The notes under the pieces were generated by a model, which was not told the DNA's origin, searched no databases, and was given only the letters and a program-made list of their open reading frames with translations. DNA of 51,061 bases from JADCCX01 sp031378805 (GTDB lineage: Bacteria; Pseudomonadota; Alphaproteobacteria; Rhizobiales; Beijerinckiaceae), in the NCBI GenBank assembly GCA_031378805.1, contig JANNEO010000020.1:1-51061 (forward strand), given 5' to 3'. The translations under genes were made by a program, and so were the position numbers. The stretch's first letter is position 1, and each line of letters starts with the position of its first letter. Shown in pieces: positions 1-7,918 of this stretch.

Positions 1-228
1 GCCGCCGCCGTCGAGCATTATCAGTTTCTGCTGAGTGCCTTCGGCGAGCGGCAGGGTTTGCGCCATGCCCGCAAGCATGTCGTGGCCTACCTCGATGAGG
101 CCGCGCGGCTCGGCTCCGGTCGGGCTGCCGTCCTGAGGGCCGAACTGTGCAACTCGGAGAATTCCGGGCAAGTCGCTCGCGGACTTGAAAAAGCGTTTCT
201 CGATATCCCCTTCCGGAGTGCCGCGTAA
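1..228 (+). CDS. dusB: tRNA-dihydrouridine synthase, C-terminal end (partial)
   Basis: Only the last 75 residues are in the window; the gene begins upstream. DusB reduces uridine to dihydrouridine in tRNA using FMN and NADPH. The visible part is the helical C-terminal domain, with the typical stretch HARKHVVAYLDEA and a short tail. The stop codon TAA shares its last base with the ATG of ntrB (TAATG), so the two are translationally coupled. dusB (nifR3) heading ntrBC is the classical alphaproteobacterial arrangement, and the ntrBC promoter is therefore expected upstream of this window. The assignment rests on the C-terminal motif plus context. Confidence 0.85.
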   Translation, partial: AAAVEHYQFLLSAFGERQGLRHARKHVVAYLDEAARLGSGRAAVLRAELCNSENSGQVARGLEKAFLDIPFRSAA

Positions 229-1358
229 TGGACCAACCTCTTGAATCCGCGAAAGGAATGGCCCAGCTCGATCGGGTTGCGCTGGCCCTTCCACATCCCA
301 TCCTGCTGGTCGGCGACAACAGCCGCATCACCGATGCCAATCCCGCCGCTGAAGCGTTCTTCGACATGAGCCTGTCTTTCCTGCAACGCAGCTCCGTCGA
401 TCGGTTGTGCGGGCCGAACTCATCGCTGTGCAATGTGGTGAACCAGAGCAGGTCCGCCGGGACATCGTTCAACATCTATCGGGTCGACCTTGGCCTTCCA
501 AGGCAGGCGGGGGAGCGGCTCGTCGATATCCACGCCAGTCCGATGCCGGACGAAAGCGACGTCACCATCGTGATGCTGCAAGAACGAACAATTGCCGATA
601 AATTCAGCAGGCAGCTCAACCATCGCGGTGCCGTGCGCTCGGTGTCTGCGTTGTCCGCCATGCTGGCGCACGAGATCAAGAATCCCCTCTCCGGCATTCG
701 CGGTGCGGCACAGCTTCTCGACAGCGCCGTCAGTGATGAGGATCGCGTGCTGACACAGCTGATCCGTGACGAGACCGACCGCATCGTCAAACTGGTTGAT
801 CGCTTCGAGATGTTTTCCGATGGACGCACGCCACAGATGGAGCCGTTCAATATCCATGCGGTCCTCGATCATGTGCGCAACCTTGCGCGGTCCGGCTTCG
901 CCCGGGACATCCGGATCGTGGTAGATTACGATCCCTCGTTGCCCTTGATGCTCGGCGATCGTGATCTGATGATCCAGGTCTTGATCAACCTGGTGAAGAA
1001 TGCTGCCGAAGCGATCGGTAGCCATGCACCCGATGGCGAAATCCTGATCAGCACGGCTTACCGGCCGGGCGTGCGCATGAGCATCGCAGGAGGTGGGGAC
1101 AGCGTACGGCTTCCGCTCGAGGTGTGCGTACGCGACAACGGGCCAGGTGTCCCTGAGGATATCCGTTCGCATCTGTTTGATCCCTTCGTCACCACCAAGG
1201 CATCGGGAAATGGCCTTGGTCTTGCTTTGGTAGCCAAGGTGGTGGGAGAGCACGGCGGCATTGTCGAATGCGATTCGGTGCCAAGGCGCACGGTGTTTCG
1301 TTTGCTGCTTCCTCTCCAGACCACGCGCGAAGCCAATGCGGGGACCGAGGAAGCGTGA
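228..1358 (+). CDS. ntrB: Nitrogen regulation sensor histidine kinase NtrB
   Basis: A 376-residue cytosolic two-component kinase that phosphorylates, or under PII control dephosphorylates, NtrC according to nitrogen status. An N-terminal PAS domain (about residues 15-120) has no membrane segment. The dimerisation/phosphotransfer helix carries LAHEIKNPL with the phospho-accepting His at about 148. The ATPase domain has an N-box (NLVKNAAEAI), DNGPG and GNGLGLAL G-boxes. The start overlaps the dusB stop by one base, and the stop overlaps the GTG start of ntrC, so all three are one transcript. Confidence 0.96.
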   Translation: MDQPLESAKGMAQLDRVALALPHPILLVGDNSRITDANPAAEAFFDMSLSFLQRSSVDRLCGPNSSLCNVVNQSRSAGTSFNIYRVDLGLPRQAGERLVDIHASPMPDESDVTIVMLQERTIADKFSRQLNHRGAVRSVSALSAMLAHEIKNPLSGIRGAAQLLDSAVSDEDRVLTQLIRDETDRIVKLVDRFEMFSDGRTPQMEPFNIHAVLDHVRNLARSGFARDIRIVVDYDPSLPLMLGDRDLMIQVLINLVKNAAEAIGSHAPDGEILISTAYRPGVRMSIAGGGDSVRLPLEVCVRDNGPGVPEDIRSHLFDPFVTTKASGNGLGLALVAKVVGEHGGIVECDSVPRRTVFRLLLPLQTTREANAGTEEA

Positions 1359-2812
1359 TTCAGAAGACCGGAACAATTCTTGTCGCGGACGATGATGCAG
1401 CCATCCGGACCGTGGTTGGGCAGGCCTTGACCCGCGCGGGCTACGACGTGCGGTCCGCTGGCAACGCTGCAGCCCTTTGGAAATATGTTCAAAACGGCGA
1501 GGGGGATCTGATCGTCACCGACGTGATGATGCCGGACGAAAATGCTTTCGATCTCATACCGCGCATCCGCAAACTGCGGCCGAATATCCCGATCGTCGTG
1601 ATGAGTGCCCAGAACACCTTCATGACCGCGATCAAGGCCTCCGAGCGCGGTGCCTATGAATACCTGCCCAAGCCATTCGACCTGAGCGAACTGGTCAGCA
1701 TTGTCGGGCGGGCGCTGGCAGACCCTCAGAGCATCGCGGAACCTGCCTCGCCCGATATCGGCGATGATATCCCGCTGGTCGGGCGATCGCCTGCCATGCA
1801 GGAGATTTACCGCACGCTGGCGCGTCTCATGCACATCGACCTGACCGTGCTGATCAATGGTGAGTCCGGAACCGGCAAGGAACTGGTGGCACGGGCCCTG
1901 CATGATTTCGGCAAGCGCAAGAATGGCCCCTTTGTGGCCATCAACATGGCGGCCATCCCCCGCGAATTGATCGAAAGCGAGCTCTTCGGCCACGAAAAGG
2001 GTGCCTTTACCGGTGCCAACCAGCGCAGTGTCGGTCGCTTCGAGCAGGCCGAAAGCGGCACGCTGTTCCTCGACGAAATCGGCGACATGCCGATGGAAGC
2101 GCAGACCAGGCTGCTCAGGGTTCTCCAGCAAGGTGAGTACACGACGGTTGGTGGACGCACGCCGATCAAGACCAATGTCCGCATCGTGGCCGCAACGAAC
2201 AAGGATTTGCGCGGCCTCATCCAGACCGGGCTGTTCCGTGAGGATCTCTATTTCCGGCTGAACGTGGTGCCGCTGCGTTTGCCACCCTTGCGGGAGAGAG
2301 CGGGCGATATCCCCGATCTGGTGCGGCACTTCTTCACCATTGCCGAGAAGGAAGGTATGCAGCGCAAGCAGCTGGACACCGCGGCACTGGAGCGGCTGAA
2401 GGCCTATGCCTGGCCGGGCAATATCCGCGAGCTTGAGAACCTGATTCGTCGTCTTGCTGCCCTGCATCCCCATGACGTGGTCACGGGTCCGGCCATTGAT
2501 GCGGAACTTGAAATACGCCCGACGCGAGACAAGCCGCTGTCGATGCCAAGCAAGGCTTCGGGTTCCGGGAGCCTCGCCGAATTCATGGAGGGGTATCTGG
2601 CGGAGTACTTTGCGGGTTATGGCGACAAGCTGCCACCTGACGGATTGTATGACCGCATCCTGCATGAGGTGGAGGCTCCCCTGGTCAACGCAGTGCTCGC
2701 CGCCACGCGGGGCAACCAGATCAAGGCCGCCGACCTGCTGGGACTCAACCGCAACACGCTGAGGAAGAAGATCAAGGATCTGGATATCAGGGTTATCCGC
2801 TCGATCCGGTAG
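1355..2812 (+). CDS. ntrC: Nitrogen regulation response regulator NtrC (sigma-54 activator)
   Basis: A 485-residue enhancer-binding protein that activates sigma-54 promoters of nitrogen-scavenging genes. Receiver domain at about residues 7-120, with the acidic DDD cluster near residue 13, the phospho-acceptor Asp near 56 (TDVMMP) and the conserved Lys in LPKPFD. The AAA+ domain has Walker A GESGTGKE near residue 169, the sigma-54 contact loop GAFTGA near 216 and Walker B LFLDEIGDMP. A Fis-type helix-turn-helix ends the protein (ADLLGLNRNTLRKKI). I chose the GTG at 1355, which overlaps the ntrB stop by four bases, because it gives the usual family length and places the receiver correctly; the open frame runs further upstream inside ntrB. 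Confidence 0.96.
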   Translation: MIQKTGTILVADDDAAIRTVVGQALTRAGYDVRSAGNAAALWKYVQNGEGDLIVTDVMMPDENAFDLIPRIRKLRPNIPIVVMSAQNTFMTAIKASERGAYEYLPKPFDLSELVSIVGRALADPQSIAEPASPDIGDDIPLVGRSPAMQEIYRTLARLMHIDLTVLINGESGTGKELVARALHDFGKRKNGPFVAINMAAIPRELIESELFGHEKGAFTGANQRSVGRFEQAESGTLFLDEIGDMPMEAQTRLLRVLQQGEYTTVGGRTPIKTNVRIVAATNKDLRGLIQTGLFREDLYFRLNVVPLRLPPLRERAGDIPDLVRHFFTIAEKEGMQRKQLDTAALERLKAYAWPGNIRELENLIRRLAALHPHDVVTGPAIDAELEIRPTRDKPLSMPSKASGSGSLAEFMEGYLAEYFAGYGDKLPPDGLYDRILHEVEAPLVNAVLAATRGNQIKAADLLGLNRNTLRKKIKDLDIRVIRSIR

Positions 2813-3182
2813 CGTCGAATTTTTTTAGGACCTGCTTCGGTGCCTGCGCGCGCCAGACGCGGATCAAGTTGGCTCTTGCCCAATCGGGTTCGAGCTTCTC
2901 TGGCCTCACCAGCACCAGCGGATGGTTGCGGTAATGCGGCGTGAAGAAGAAGCGCTCCGGTTCGACCTCTACCAGGATCTCGCGCTCCTCCATCGGAACC
3001 TTGAAGACCGGCGCGTCCTCGCTGGGGCTCCACCAGACCCAGAGCTTGCCATGGGCCTTCAGGCAGGGCTGGCCCCAGGTGGTTGATTCCTCGACGCCGG
3101 GCAAATTCAGTTCAAGCGCCAAAGATTTGAGCTTTTCCCATACGAGCTTGCGTTCAGGTTTCAAGAATGACCTCAAACCCAC
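2793..3182 (-). CDS. MmcQ/YjbR family protein
   Basis: A small protein of up to 129 residues of the MmcQ/YjbR fold, whose biochemical role is poorly defined (often labelled a DNA-binding domain). Family features seen are LPGVEESTTWGQPCLKAHGK near the N-terminus, a VWWSP strand, and a C-terminal RPEKLEPDW followed by a helix. It converges on ntrC and overlaps its 3' end by 20 bp. It also overlaps the end of the DUF1428 gene upstream, so the two are coupled. The GTG at 3182 has no clear ribosome binding site; a TTG at 3164 preceded by GAGG is an equally good start and would shorten the protein by six residues. Confidence 0.8.
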   Translation of the reverse strand: MGLRSFLKPERKLVWEKLKSLALELNLPGVEESTTWGQPCLKAHGKLWVWWSPSEDAPVFKVPMEEREILVEVEPERFFFTPHYRNHPLVLVRPEKLEPDWARANLIRVWRAQAPKQVLKKFDATGSSG

Positions 3183-3501
3183 CGTAAATCATGCGTTTGC
3201 CGTCGAAGGGCATATTGAGCGCATTCATCCGTTCATCCGTCATCAGCTTGGCCATTCCTGCATCGCGCACCTGTTTCGATGGCCAAACGACCCAGGAGAA
3301 AACGACCGTCTCTTCGTCCGTCTTCTTCACTGCCTTCGGGAAGGATGTCAGATTGCCGTCAGGCACATCATCACCCCAGCAATCAACCATTTTCAAAGCC
3401 CCGAATTCCTTGAAAATTGCAGATGCCTCATTGGCGTGAAGGCGATAAGCCTCACGATTGGCAGTTGGCACCGCCGCCACCATTCCGTCGATATAGGACA
3501 T
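3154..3501 (-). CDS. DUF1428 family protein
   Basis: A 115-residue protein of the DUF1428 family, small alpha+beta proteins of unknown function related to the dimeric ferredoxin-like barrels. Recognisable features are MSYIDGMVAAVP at the start, the central MVDCWGDDVP, VVFSWVVWPSKQVRD and the ending MPFDGKRMIYGGFEVI. The ATG at 3501 is preceded by GGAGAG at good distance, whereas the longer open frame has no such site. It overlaps the MmcQ-like gene downstream. The pair sits between ntrC and ntrY on the opposite strand, an insertion in a cluster that is otherwise usually continuous. Confidence 0.88.
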   Translation of the reverse strand: MSYIDGMVAAVPTANREAYRLHANEASAIFKEFGALKMVDCWGDDVPDGNLTSFPKAVKKTDEETVVFSWVVWPSKQVRDAGMAKLMTDERMNALNMPFDGKRMIYGGFEVILET

Positions 3502-3743
3502 GCTCTCTCTCCATTGACTGATCATTTATTCTTACACAGCGACATGCCCCGTCCAAGGGGGAGAAGATCGATCCTGCGCATTGCCATGGGTTCTTCCACT
3601 GGAGCCAGATGAGGCAATGCATTCTGGCTCTGGTCATGCGTTGCCGCTACCACTGAGCGTCATCACGCCGTGATCAGACATGGAGAGGTATGAGCATGTC
3701 CAAATTTGCAAACATGTATCAATATCCTTCACGCCCCATACAA

Positions 3744-3772
3744 TTGTCTAATTCATGCAACAGTGTTGTAAT
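3744..3772 (+). promoter_or_regulatory. Putative sigma-70 promoter of ntrY with internal dyad
   Basis: The stretch 3502-3836 between the DUF1428 gene and ntrY holds no gene but has an AT-richer segment. Within it TTGTCT (3744-3749) and TGTAAT (3767-3772) stand 17 bp apart, a good -35/-10 pair in the direction of ntrY. A dyad lies across the spacer: TTCATGCAACA at 3752-3762 faces TGTTG-TA-ATGAA ending at 3775, with one extra base. This could be a repressor or activator site. The start point would be near 3780, giving a leader of about 55 nt. Prediction only. Confidence 0.45.
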
Positions 3773-3836
3773 GAAGCCTCACTGAATCGGTTGGCGGGCA
3801 CGTATTGCTGCTGATCGGGTGATATTGACGAGCGGG

Positions 3837-6092
3837 ATGACAGACACGCAACTGACAACGGAGCCGATCGGCAGCCGGTCCCTCCTTTCCCGGATGGTTG
3901 CCATTGTGCGCGTGCTCGCCTTCGCGCTGGCCGTTGCCAGCATAGCTGCGACATTCGTGCTGGTGACAGGGCTGGTCAACGTCAGCTTGACCGAACAGCG
4001 CATCCTCGTGCTGGTGATTGGAACCTCGGTCGTGGCGACGATCCTGCTGATCGTGGTCATCTTCGATCTGGCCCAGATCTTCATTCAGTGGCGCCGGGGA
4101 CTGGCTGGTGCGCGCCTGCATGTGCGCATTGTCGGCTTGTTCACGCTGATTGCCGCCGTGCCCGCGATCCTGATCGCCATTGTCGCCAGCGTCACCCTTG
4201 AGCGGGGTCTGAACCCGTGGTTTTCCGGTGCGCTGCGCGAACTGGTCACGAGTTCCGGCACGATTGCCCAGGGATATCAGCAGCAACTCTGCCAGAATGT
4301 CGGGCGGGAAATGAAACTGATGGCGGAAGACATCGAGAACGCCAAGCGGACACGGCTTTATGACCAGAATCGCAGCGTTTTCAACACGTTCCTGACAACG
4401 CGAGCGGTCATGCTGGGGTTTCCCTTCGCCGTGATCATGACCCAGGATGGTATCATCATCGACCGGGCCGAGACCCGGTCGACCGACGAGCCGCTGCCTC
4501 CGCGCGAGCAAGACTTCCGTGATGCCGCCACGCCGGAGCCGCCCTGTATGCTGACCACCCGGCATGTGGGAGCCCTGATCAAGCTGCCGTCCTTCGACAA
4601 TCAGTTCTTGTATGTGGCGCGTCGTGCCGATCAGCAGGCCATCGCCTTCGGCCGCGTGGCGGATCAGGCCATCGACCAGTACCGCCAGCTCGACCTGCAG
4701 CGGGTCAACGTGCAGCGCGCCTTCGCCATCATGTACGCCATCATCACGCTCATGCTGCTGCTCTCCGCGATCTGGATGGGCCTGGCTTTCGCCAATCGCC
4801 TGGTGACGCCGATCCGCCGCCTGATCAATGCGACGGATGCCGTTTCAGCCGGCAACCTCTATGTCCAGGTGCCGACCCTGCGTTCGGAGGGGGATATCGG
4901 CCGCCTTGGGCAGACCTTCAACGCCATGATCGCTGAGATCCGCACCCAACAGAATCGCCTTGTGTCCGCCAGCGATGCCCTTGACCGCCGCCGCCAGTTT
5001 ACCGAAGCGGTGCTCTCCGGTGTCTCGGTCGGAGTCATCGGGTTGAACGAGGCAGGCATCATCGCCATCGCTAATCCTGTGGCGGATCGCATCCTGGGGG
5101 GGCATCTGGCTGGAAACCTGATCGGCGAGGCCGCTCCGGAAATCGCGGCGCTGTTCGAGGAGGCCAAATCCAGTCGTTCCCGCAGCATCCAGCGCCAGGT
5201 CGAAATGCGCAGCAAGGGCAAGGATCTGAACCTGTTCGTGCGGGTCACAAGCGAGCTTGCAACGGTCGGCGACCGCGGATTCGTGATTACGCTTGATGAT
5301 ATCACGGATCTGGTCACGGCCCAGAGAACCTCGGCCTGGGCCGATGTCGCCCGGCGCATCGCCCACGAGATCAAGAATCCGCTGACGCCGATCCAGCTTT
5401 CGGCGGAACGCATCAAGCGGAAATATGGCAAGAGCATCACCGAGGACCGGGCTGTCTTTGACCAGTGTACCGAGACAATCATCCGCCAGGTCGATGACAT
5501 TCGCCGCATGGTGGACGAGTTCTCATCCTTTGCCCGGATGCCCAAGCCGACCCTGGAGCGCGATGATCTGGCCGATGTCTTGCGCCAGACCCTCTTCATG
5601 ATGCGGGTGGCCCATCCTGAGATCGAATTCCGCGACAACCTGCCGCCAGATCCCTTGCTTGTGCGCTTTGATCGACGTCTGATCGGGCAGGCCGTCCAGA
5701 ACATCCTGAAGAATGGCACCGAGGGCATTGCTGCCTATGATGGCGGTTCCGGCTTCAAGGGAGCCATTTTTCTGCTCCTGACCGACGGACCCGACGACAC
5801 GATCACCATCGATATTGTCGACAATGGCGTCGGTTTCCCCAACGAGAACCGGCAACGCCTGCTGGAGCCCTACATGACCACGCGCGAGGGCGGCACGGGA
5901 CTTGGCCTGGCCATTGTTGCCAAGATATTCGAGGAGCACGGGGGCGGAATCGAGCTTCTGGACAATCCGAAGGCCGAACATGGCGCATGTGTCCGCATGA
6001 CGATCGCGCGGACGCAAGAGGACAGCGATGTCCAGACTGCGATCAAGACCAGGAATGCGATGATGAGCGACGACAGGAAAGTAACCACATGA
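3837..6092 (+). CDS. ntrY: Nitrogen regulation sensor histidine kinase NtrY
   Basis: A 751-residue membrane kinase of the NtrYX system, which links nitrogen, redox and envelope state to gene expression in alphaproteobacteria. Three hydrophobic segments lie within the first 130 residues, then a periplasmic region, and a fourth segment (about residues 290-320) leads into a HAMP domain (NRLVTPIRRL). A PAS domain follows, then the phosphotransfer motif RRIAHEIKNPLTP with His near 510. The ATPase domain has N-box NILKNGTEG, VDNGVGFP and GGTGLGLA. The N-box has Gly where Ala is usual. ATG 3837 is preferred; an in-frame GTG at 3819 is possible but has no better ribosome site. The stop overlaps the start of ntrX (ATGA). 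Confidence 0.95.
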   Translation: MTDTQLTTEPIGSRSLLSRMVAIVRVLAFALAVASIAATFVLVTGLVNVSLTEQRILVLVIGTSVVATILLIVVIFDLAQIFIQWRRGLAGARLHVRIVGLFTLIAAVPAILIAIVASVTLERGLNPWFSGALRELVTSSGTIAQGYQQQLCQNVGREMKLMAEDIENAKRTRLYDQNRSVFNTFLTTRAVMLGFPFAVIMTQDGIIIDRAETRSTDEPLPPREQDFRDAATPEPPCMLTTRHVGALIKLPSFDNQFLYVARRADQQAIAFGRVADQAIDQYRQLDLQRVNVQRAFAIMYAIITLMLLLSAIWMGLAFANRLVTPIRRLINATDAVSAGNLYVQVPTLRSEGDIGRLGQTFNAMIAEIRTQQNRLVSASDALDRRRQFTEAVLSGVSVGVIGLNEAGIIAIANPVADRILGGHLAGNLIGEAAPEIAALFEEAKSSRSRSIQRQVEMRSKGKDLNLFVRVTSELATVGDRGFVITLDDITDLVTAQRTSAWADVARRIAHEIKNPLTPIQLSAERIKRKYGKSITEDRAVFDQCTETIIRQVDDIRRMVDEFSSFARMPKPTLERDDLADVLRQTLFMMRVAHPEIEFRDNLPPDPLLVRFDRRLIGQAVQNILKNGTEGIAAYDGGSGFKGAIFLLLTDGPDDTITIDIVDNGVGFPNENRQRLLEPYMTTREGGTGLGLAIVAKIFEEHGGGIELLDNPKAEHGACVRMTIARTQEDSDVQTAIKTRNAMMSDDRKVTT

Positions 6093-7462
6093 GCACCGAC
6101 ATACTCGTTGTCGATGATGAGGCGGATATTCGCGATCTGGTGGCGGGAATCCTCGAGGACGAGGGTTTCCAGACGCGCACCGCCCGCAATTCGGATGAGG
6201 CACTCGCCGCCATCCAGAGCCGGCGGCCCAATCTCGTCTTCCTCGATATCTGGCTGCAAGGCAGCAGGCTCGATGGCCTGCAAGTGCTCGAAGCAGTCAA
6301 GGCGAGCCATCCCGAGCTTCCCGTGGTGATGATCTCAGGTCATGGCAATATCGAGACGGCAGTGTCCGCCATCCAGAAGGGGGCCTACGATTTCATCGAG
6401 AAGCCTTTCAAGGCCGACCGACTGATTCTGGTTGCGAATCGGGCACTCGAGACGTCGCATCTGCGGCGGGAGGTGCGAGAACTGAAGGTGAAGGCTGGTG
6501 ATACCCTGCGGATGGTGGGCCGATCGACCGTCATCAGCCAATTGCGCCAGCAACTTGAGCGTGTGGCACCCACCAATGCCAGGGTGTTCATCACGGGGTC
6601 TGCCGGTGTGGGAAAAGAGCTGGCGGCACGCGCGATCCACGGCCTCTCGGCCCGCGCCAACGGACCCTTCGTGGTGCTCAGCGCTGCGACGATCGAGCCT
6701 GAGACCATGGAGGAGCACCTCTTCGGCGTCGAGGCGATGGAAGGACGGCCCTTGCGCATCGGAGCGCTTGAAGAGGCGCATGGTGGCACGCTCTACCTCG
6801 ATGAGGTGGGTGACATGCCGCGCGAGACCCAGAGCAAGATCCTGCGGGTGCTGGTCGATCAGAATTTTCAGCGCGTCGGCGGCGGCGGCAGGGTGTCGGT
6901 CGATGTGCGTGTCATCTCGTCCACCAGCCGCAATATCATGGCGGACATCACGGCGTCGCTTTTCCGGGAAGACCTGTTCCACCGCCTCAATGTCGTGCCT
7001 GTCCGCGTTCCTGAATTGGCAGAACGCCGCGACGACATCCCCGAGCTGATCGCCTTTTTCATGGAGCAGATTTCTGTCTCGTCCGGGATTCCCAAGCGCC
7101 GCATTGCGGATGACGCGATGGCGGTGCTGCAATCCCACGACTGGCCGGGTAACATCCGGCAGCTGCGCAACAATGTCGAACGCCTGATGATCCTCACCTC
7201 TGGCGAGGGCGATGGGGATGTCACAGCAGACATGCTGCCGCAGGAGTTGGGATCGATGGCACCGCCCACTCCAGGCGGTACTGGTGGCGAGAAACTCCTT
7301 GCCCTGCCTCTCAGGGAGGCACGCGAAGTCTTTGAACGCGAGTATCTTGTGGCACAGATCAACCGCTTTGGCGGCAACATTTCCCGGACAGCAGAATTCA
7401 TCGGCATGGAGCGCTCCGCACTCCACCGCAAGTTGAAAACACTTGGCGTGGGCGGCGAATAA
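6089..7462 (+). CDS. ntrX: Response regulator NtrX
   Basis: A 457-residue NtrC-family regulator paired with NtrY. The receiver domain has the acidic pair DDE near residue 10 and the phospho-acceptor Asp near 53 (FLDIWLQ). The AAA+ domain has a Walker A-like GSAGVGKE near residue 170 and Walker B LYLDEVGDMP. The GAFTGA loop that contacts sigma-54 is absent: where NtrC reads GHEKGAFTGA, this protein reads GVEAMEGRPLRIGALEEA. This is usual for NtrX of this order and suggests it does not work as a classical sigma-54 activator. The C-terminal Fis-like helix-turn-helix is intact (SRTAEFIGMERSALHRKL). It overlaps ntrY by four bases. Confidence 0.95.
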   Translation: MSTDILVVDDEADIRDLVAGILEDEGFQTRTARNSDEALAAIQSRRPNLVFLDIWLQGSRLDGLQVLEAVKASHPELPVVMISGHGNIETAVSAIQKGAYDFIEKPFKADRLILVANRALETSHLRREVRELKVKAGDTLRMVGRSTVISQLRQQLERVAPTNARVFITGSAGVGKELAARAIHGLSARANGPFVVLSAATIEPETMEEHLFGVEAMEGRPLRIGALEEAHGGTLYLDEVGDMPRETQSKILRVLVDQNFQRVGGGGRVSVDVRVISSTSRNIMADITASLFREDLFHRLNVVPVRVPELAERRDDIPELIAFFMEQISVSSGIPKRRIADDAMAVLQSHDWPGNIRQLRNNVERLMILTSGEGDGDVTADMLPQELGSMAPPTPGGTGGEKLLALPLREAREVFEREYLVAQINRFGGNISRTAEFIGMERSALHRKLKTLGVGGE

Positions 7463-7483
7463 TCGGGCGAATGCCCAACACTA

Positions 7484-7499
7484 TGGCACTCGACTTGCT
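7484..7499 (+). promoter_or_regulatory. Sigma-54 (RpoN) promoter for hfq-hflX
   Basis: The sequence TGGCAC-TCGAC-TTGCT at 7484-7499 matches the -24/-12 consensus TGGCAC-N5-TTGCW at every defined position. It starts 22 bp after the ntrX stop and points to hfq. The start point would fall near 7510, giving a leader of about 110 nt before the hfq ATG. No upstream activator sites were assigned; they could lie within the 3' end of ntrX. The match is seen directly; activity is inferred. Confidence 0.65.
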
Positions 7500-7622
7500 T
7501 TAATTCTGTTCATGACCGTTGCGCATGTGAACCCTTGCGGTTAATCTGTGTAGCCGATTGATTTTAAATCGAAGGCTCCGGGCAAAGACGGGAGCGCAGA
7601 GCTGCTGCGGCAAGGGTTGGGA

Positions 7623-7865
7623 ATGGCGACGGATAAGAATCAAAATCTCCAGGACACGTTCCTGAACTATGTCCGGAAGCAGAAAATACCGTTGACGATC
7701 TTTCTGGTGAACGGTGTGAAGCTGCAAGGCGTCGTCACCTGGTTCGACAATTTCTGTGTCCTCCTGCGCCGTGACGGACATAGTCAGCTGGTCTACAAAC
7801 ACGCCATCTCGACCATCATGCCCGGTGCGCCGGTGCAACTGTTCGAACCTGCGGAAGAAGCCTGA
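7623..7865 (+). CDS. hfq: RNA chaperone Hfq
   Basis: An 80-residue Sm-like protein that forms a hexameric ring and pairs small RNAs with mRNAs. The Sm1 region contains DTFLNYVRKQKIPLTIFLVNG and a VVTWFDNFCVLLRR strand; the Sm2 region has the signature YKHAIST. It has the short acidic tail typical of alphaproteobacterial Hfq. The ATG at 7623 is used; an in-frame TTG two codons earlier is less likely. The ribosome site is GGGTTGGGA. It lies 53 bp before hflX and behind a sigma-54 promoter, in the conserved order ntrX-hfq-hflX. Confidence 0.97.
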   Translation: MATDKNQNLQDTFLNYVRKQKIPLTIFLVNGVKLQGVVTWFDNFCVLLRRDGHSQLVYKHAISTIMPGAPVQLFEPAEEA

Positions 7866-7918
7866 GATTTCCACGAACGGTCAGGACAGAGCAGTGTCGT
7901 GGCGGGAGACCCCGCAGC

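Noticed and set aside
3625..3639. TGGCTC-N5-ATGC upstream of ntrY as a possible second sigma-54 promoter.
   Set aside because: Two departures from the consensus and a distance of about 200 bp from the gene; a chance match is likely in this sequence, and a better sigma-70 pair is present.
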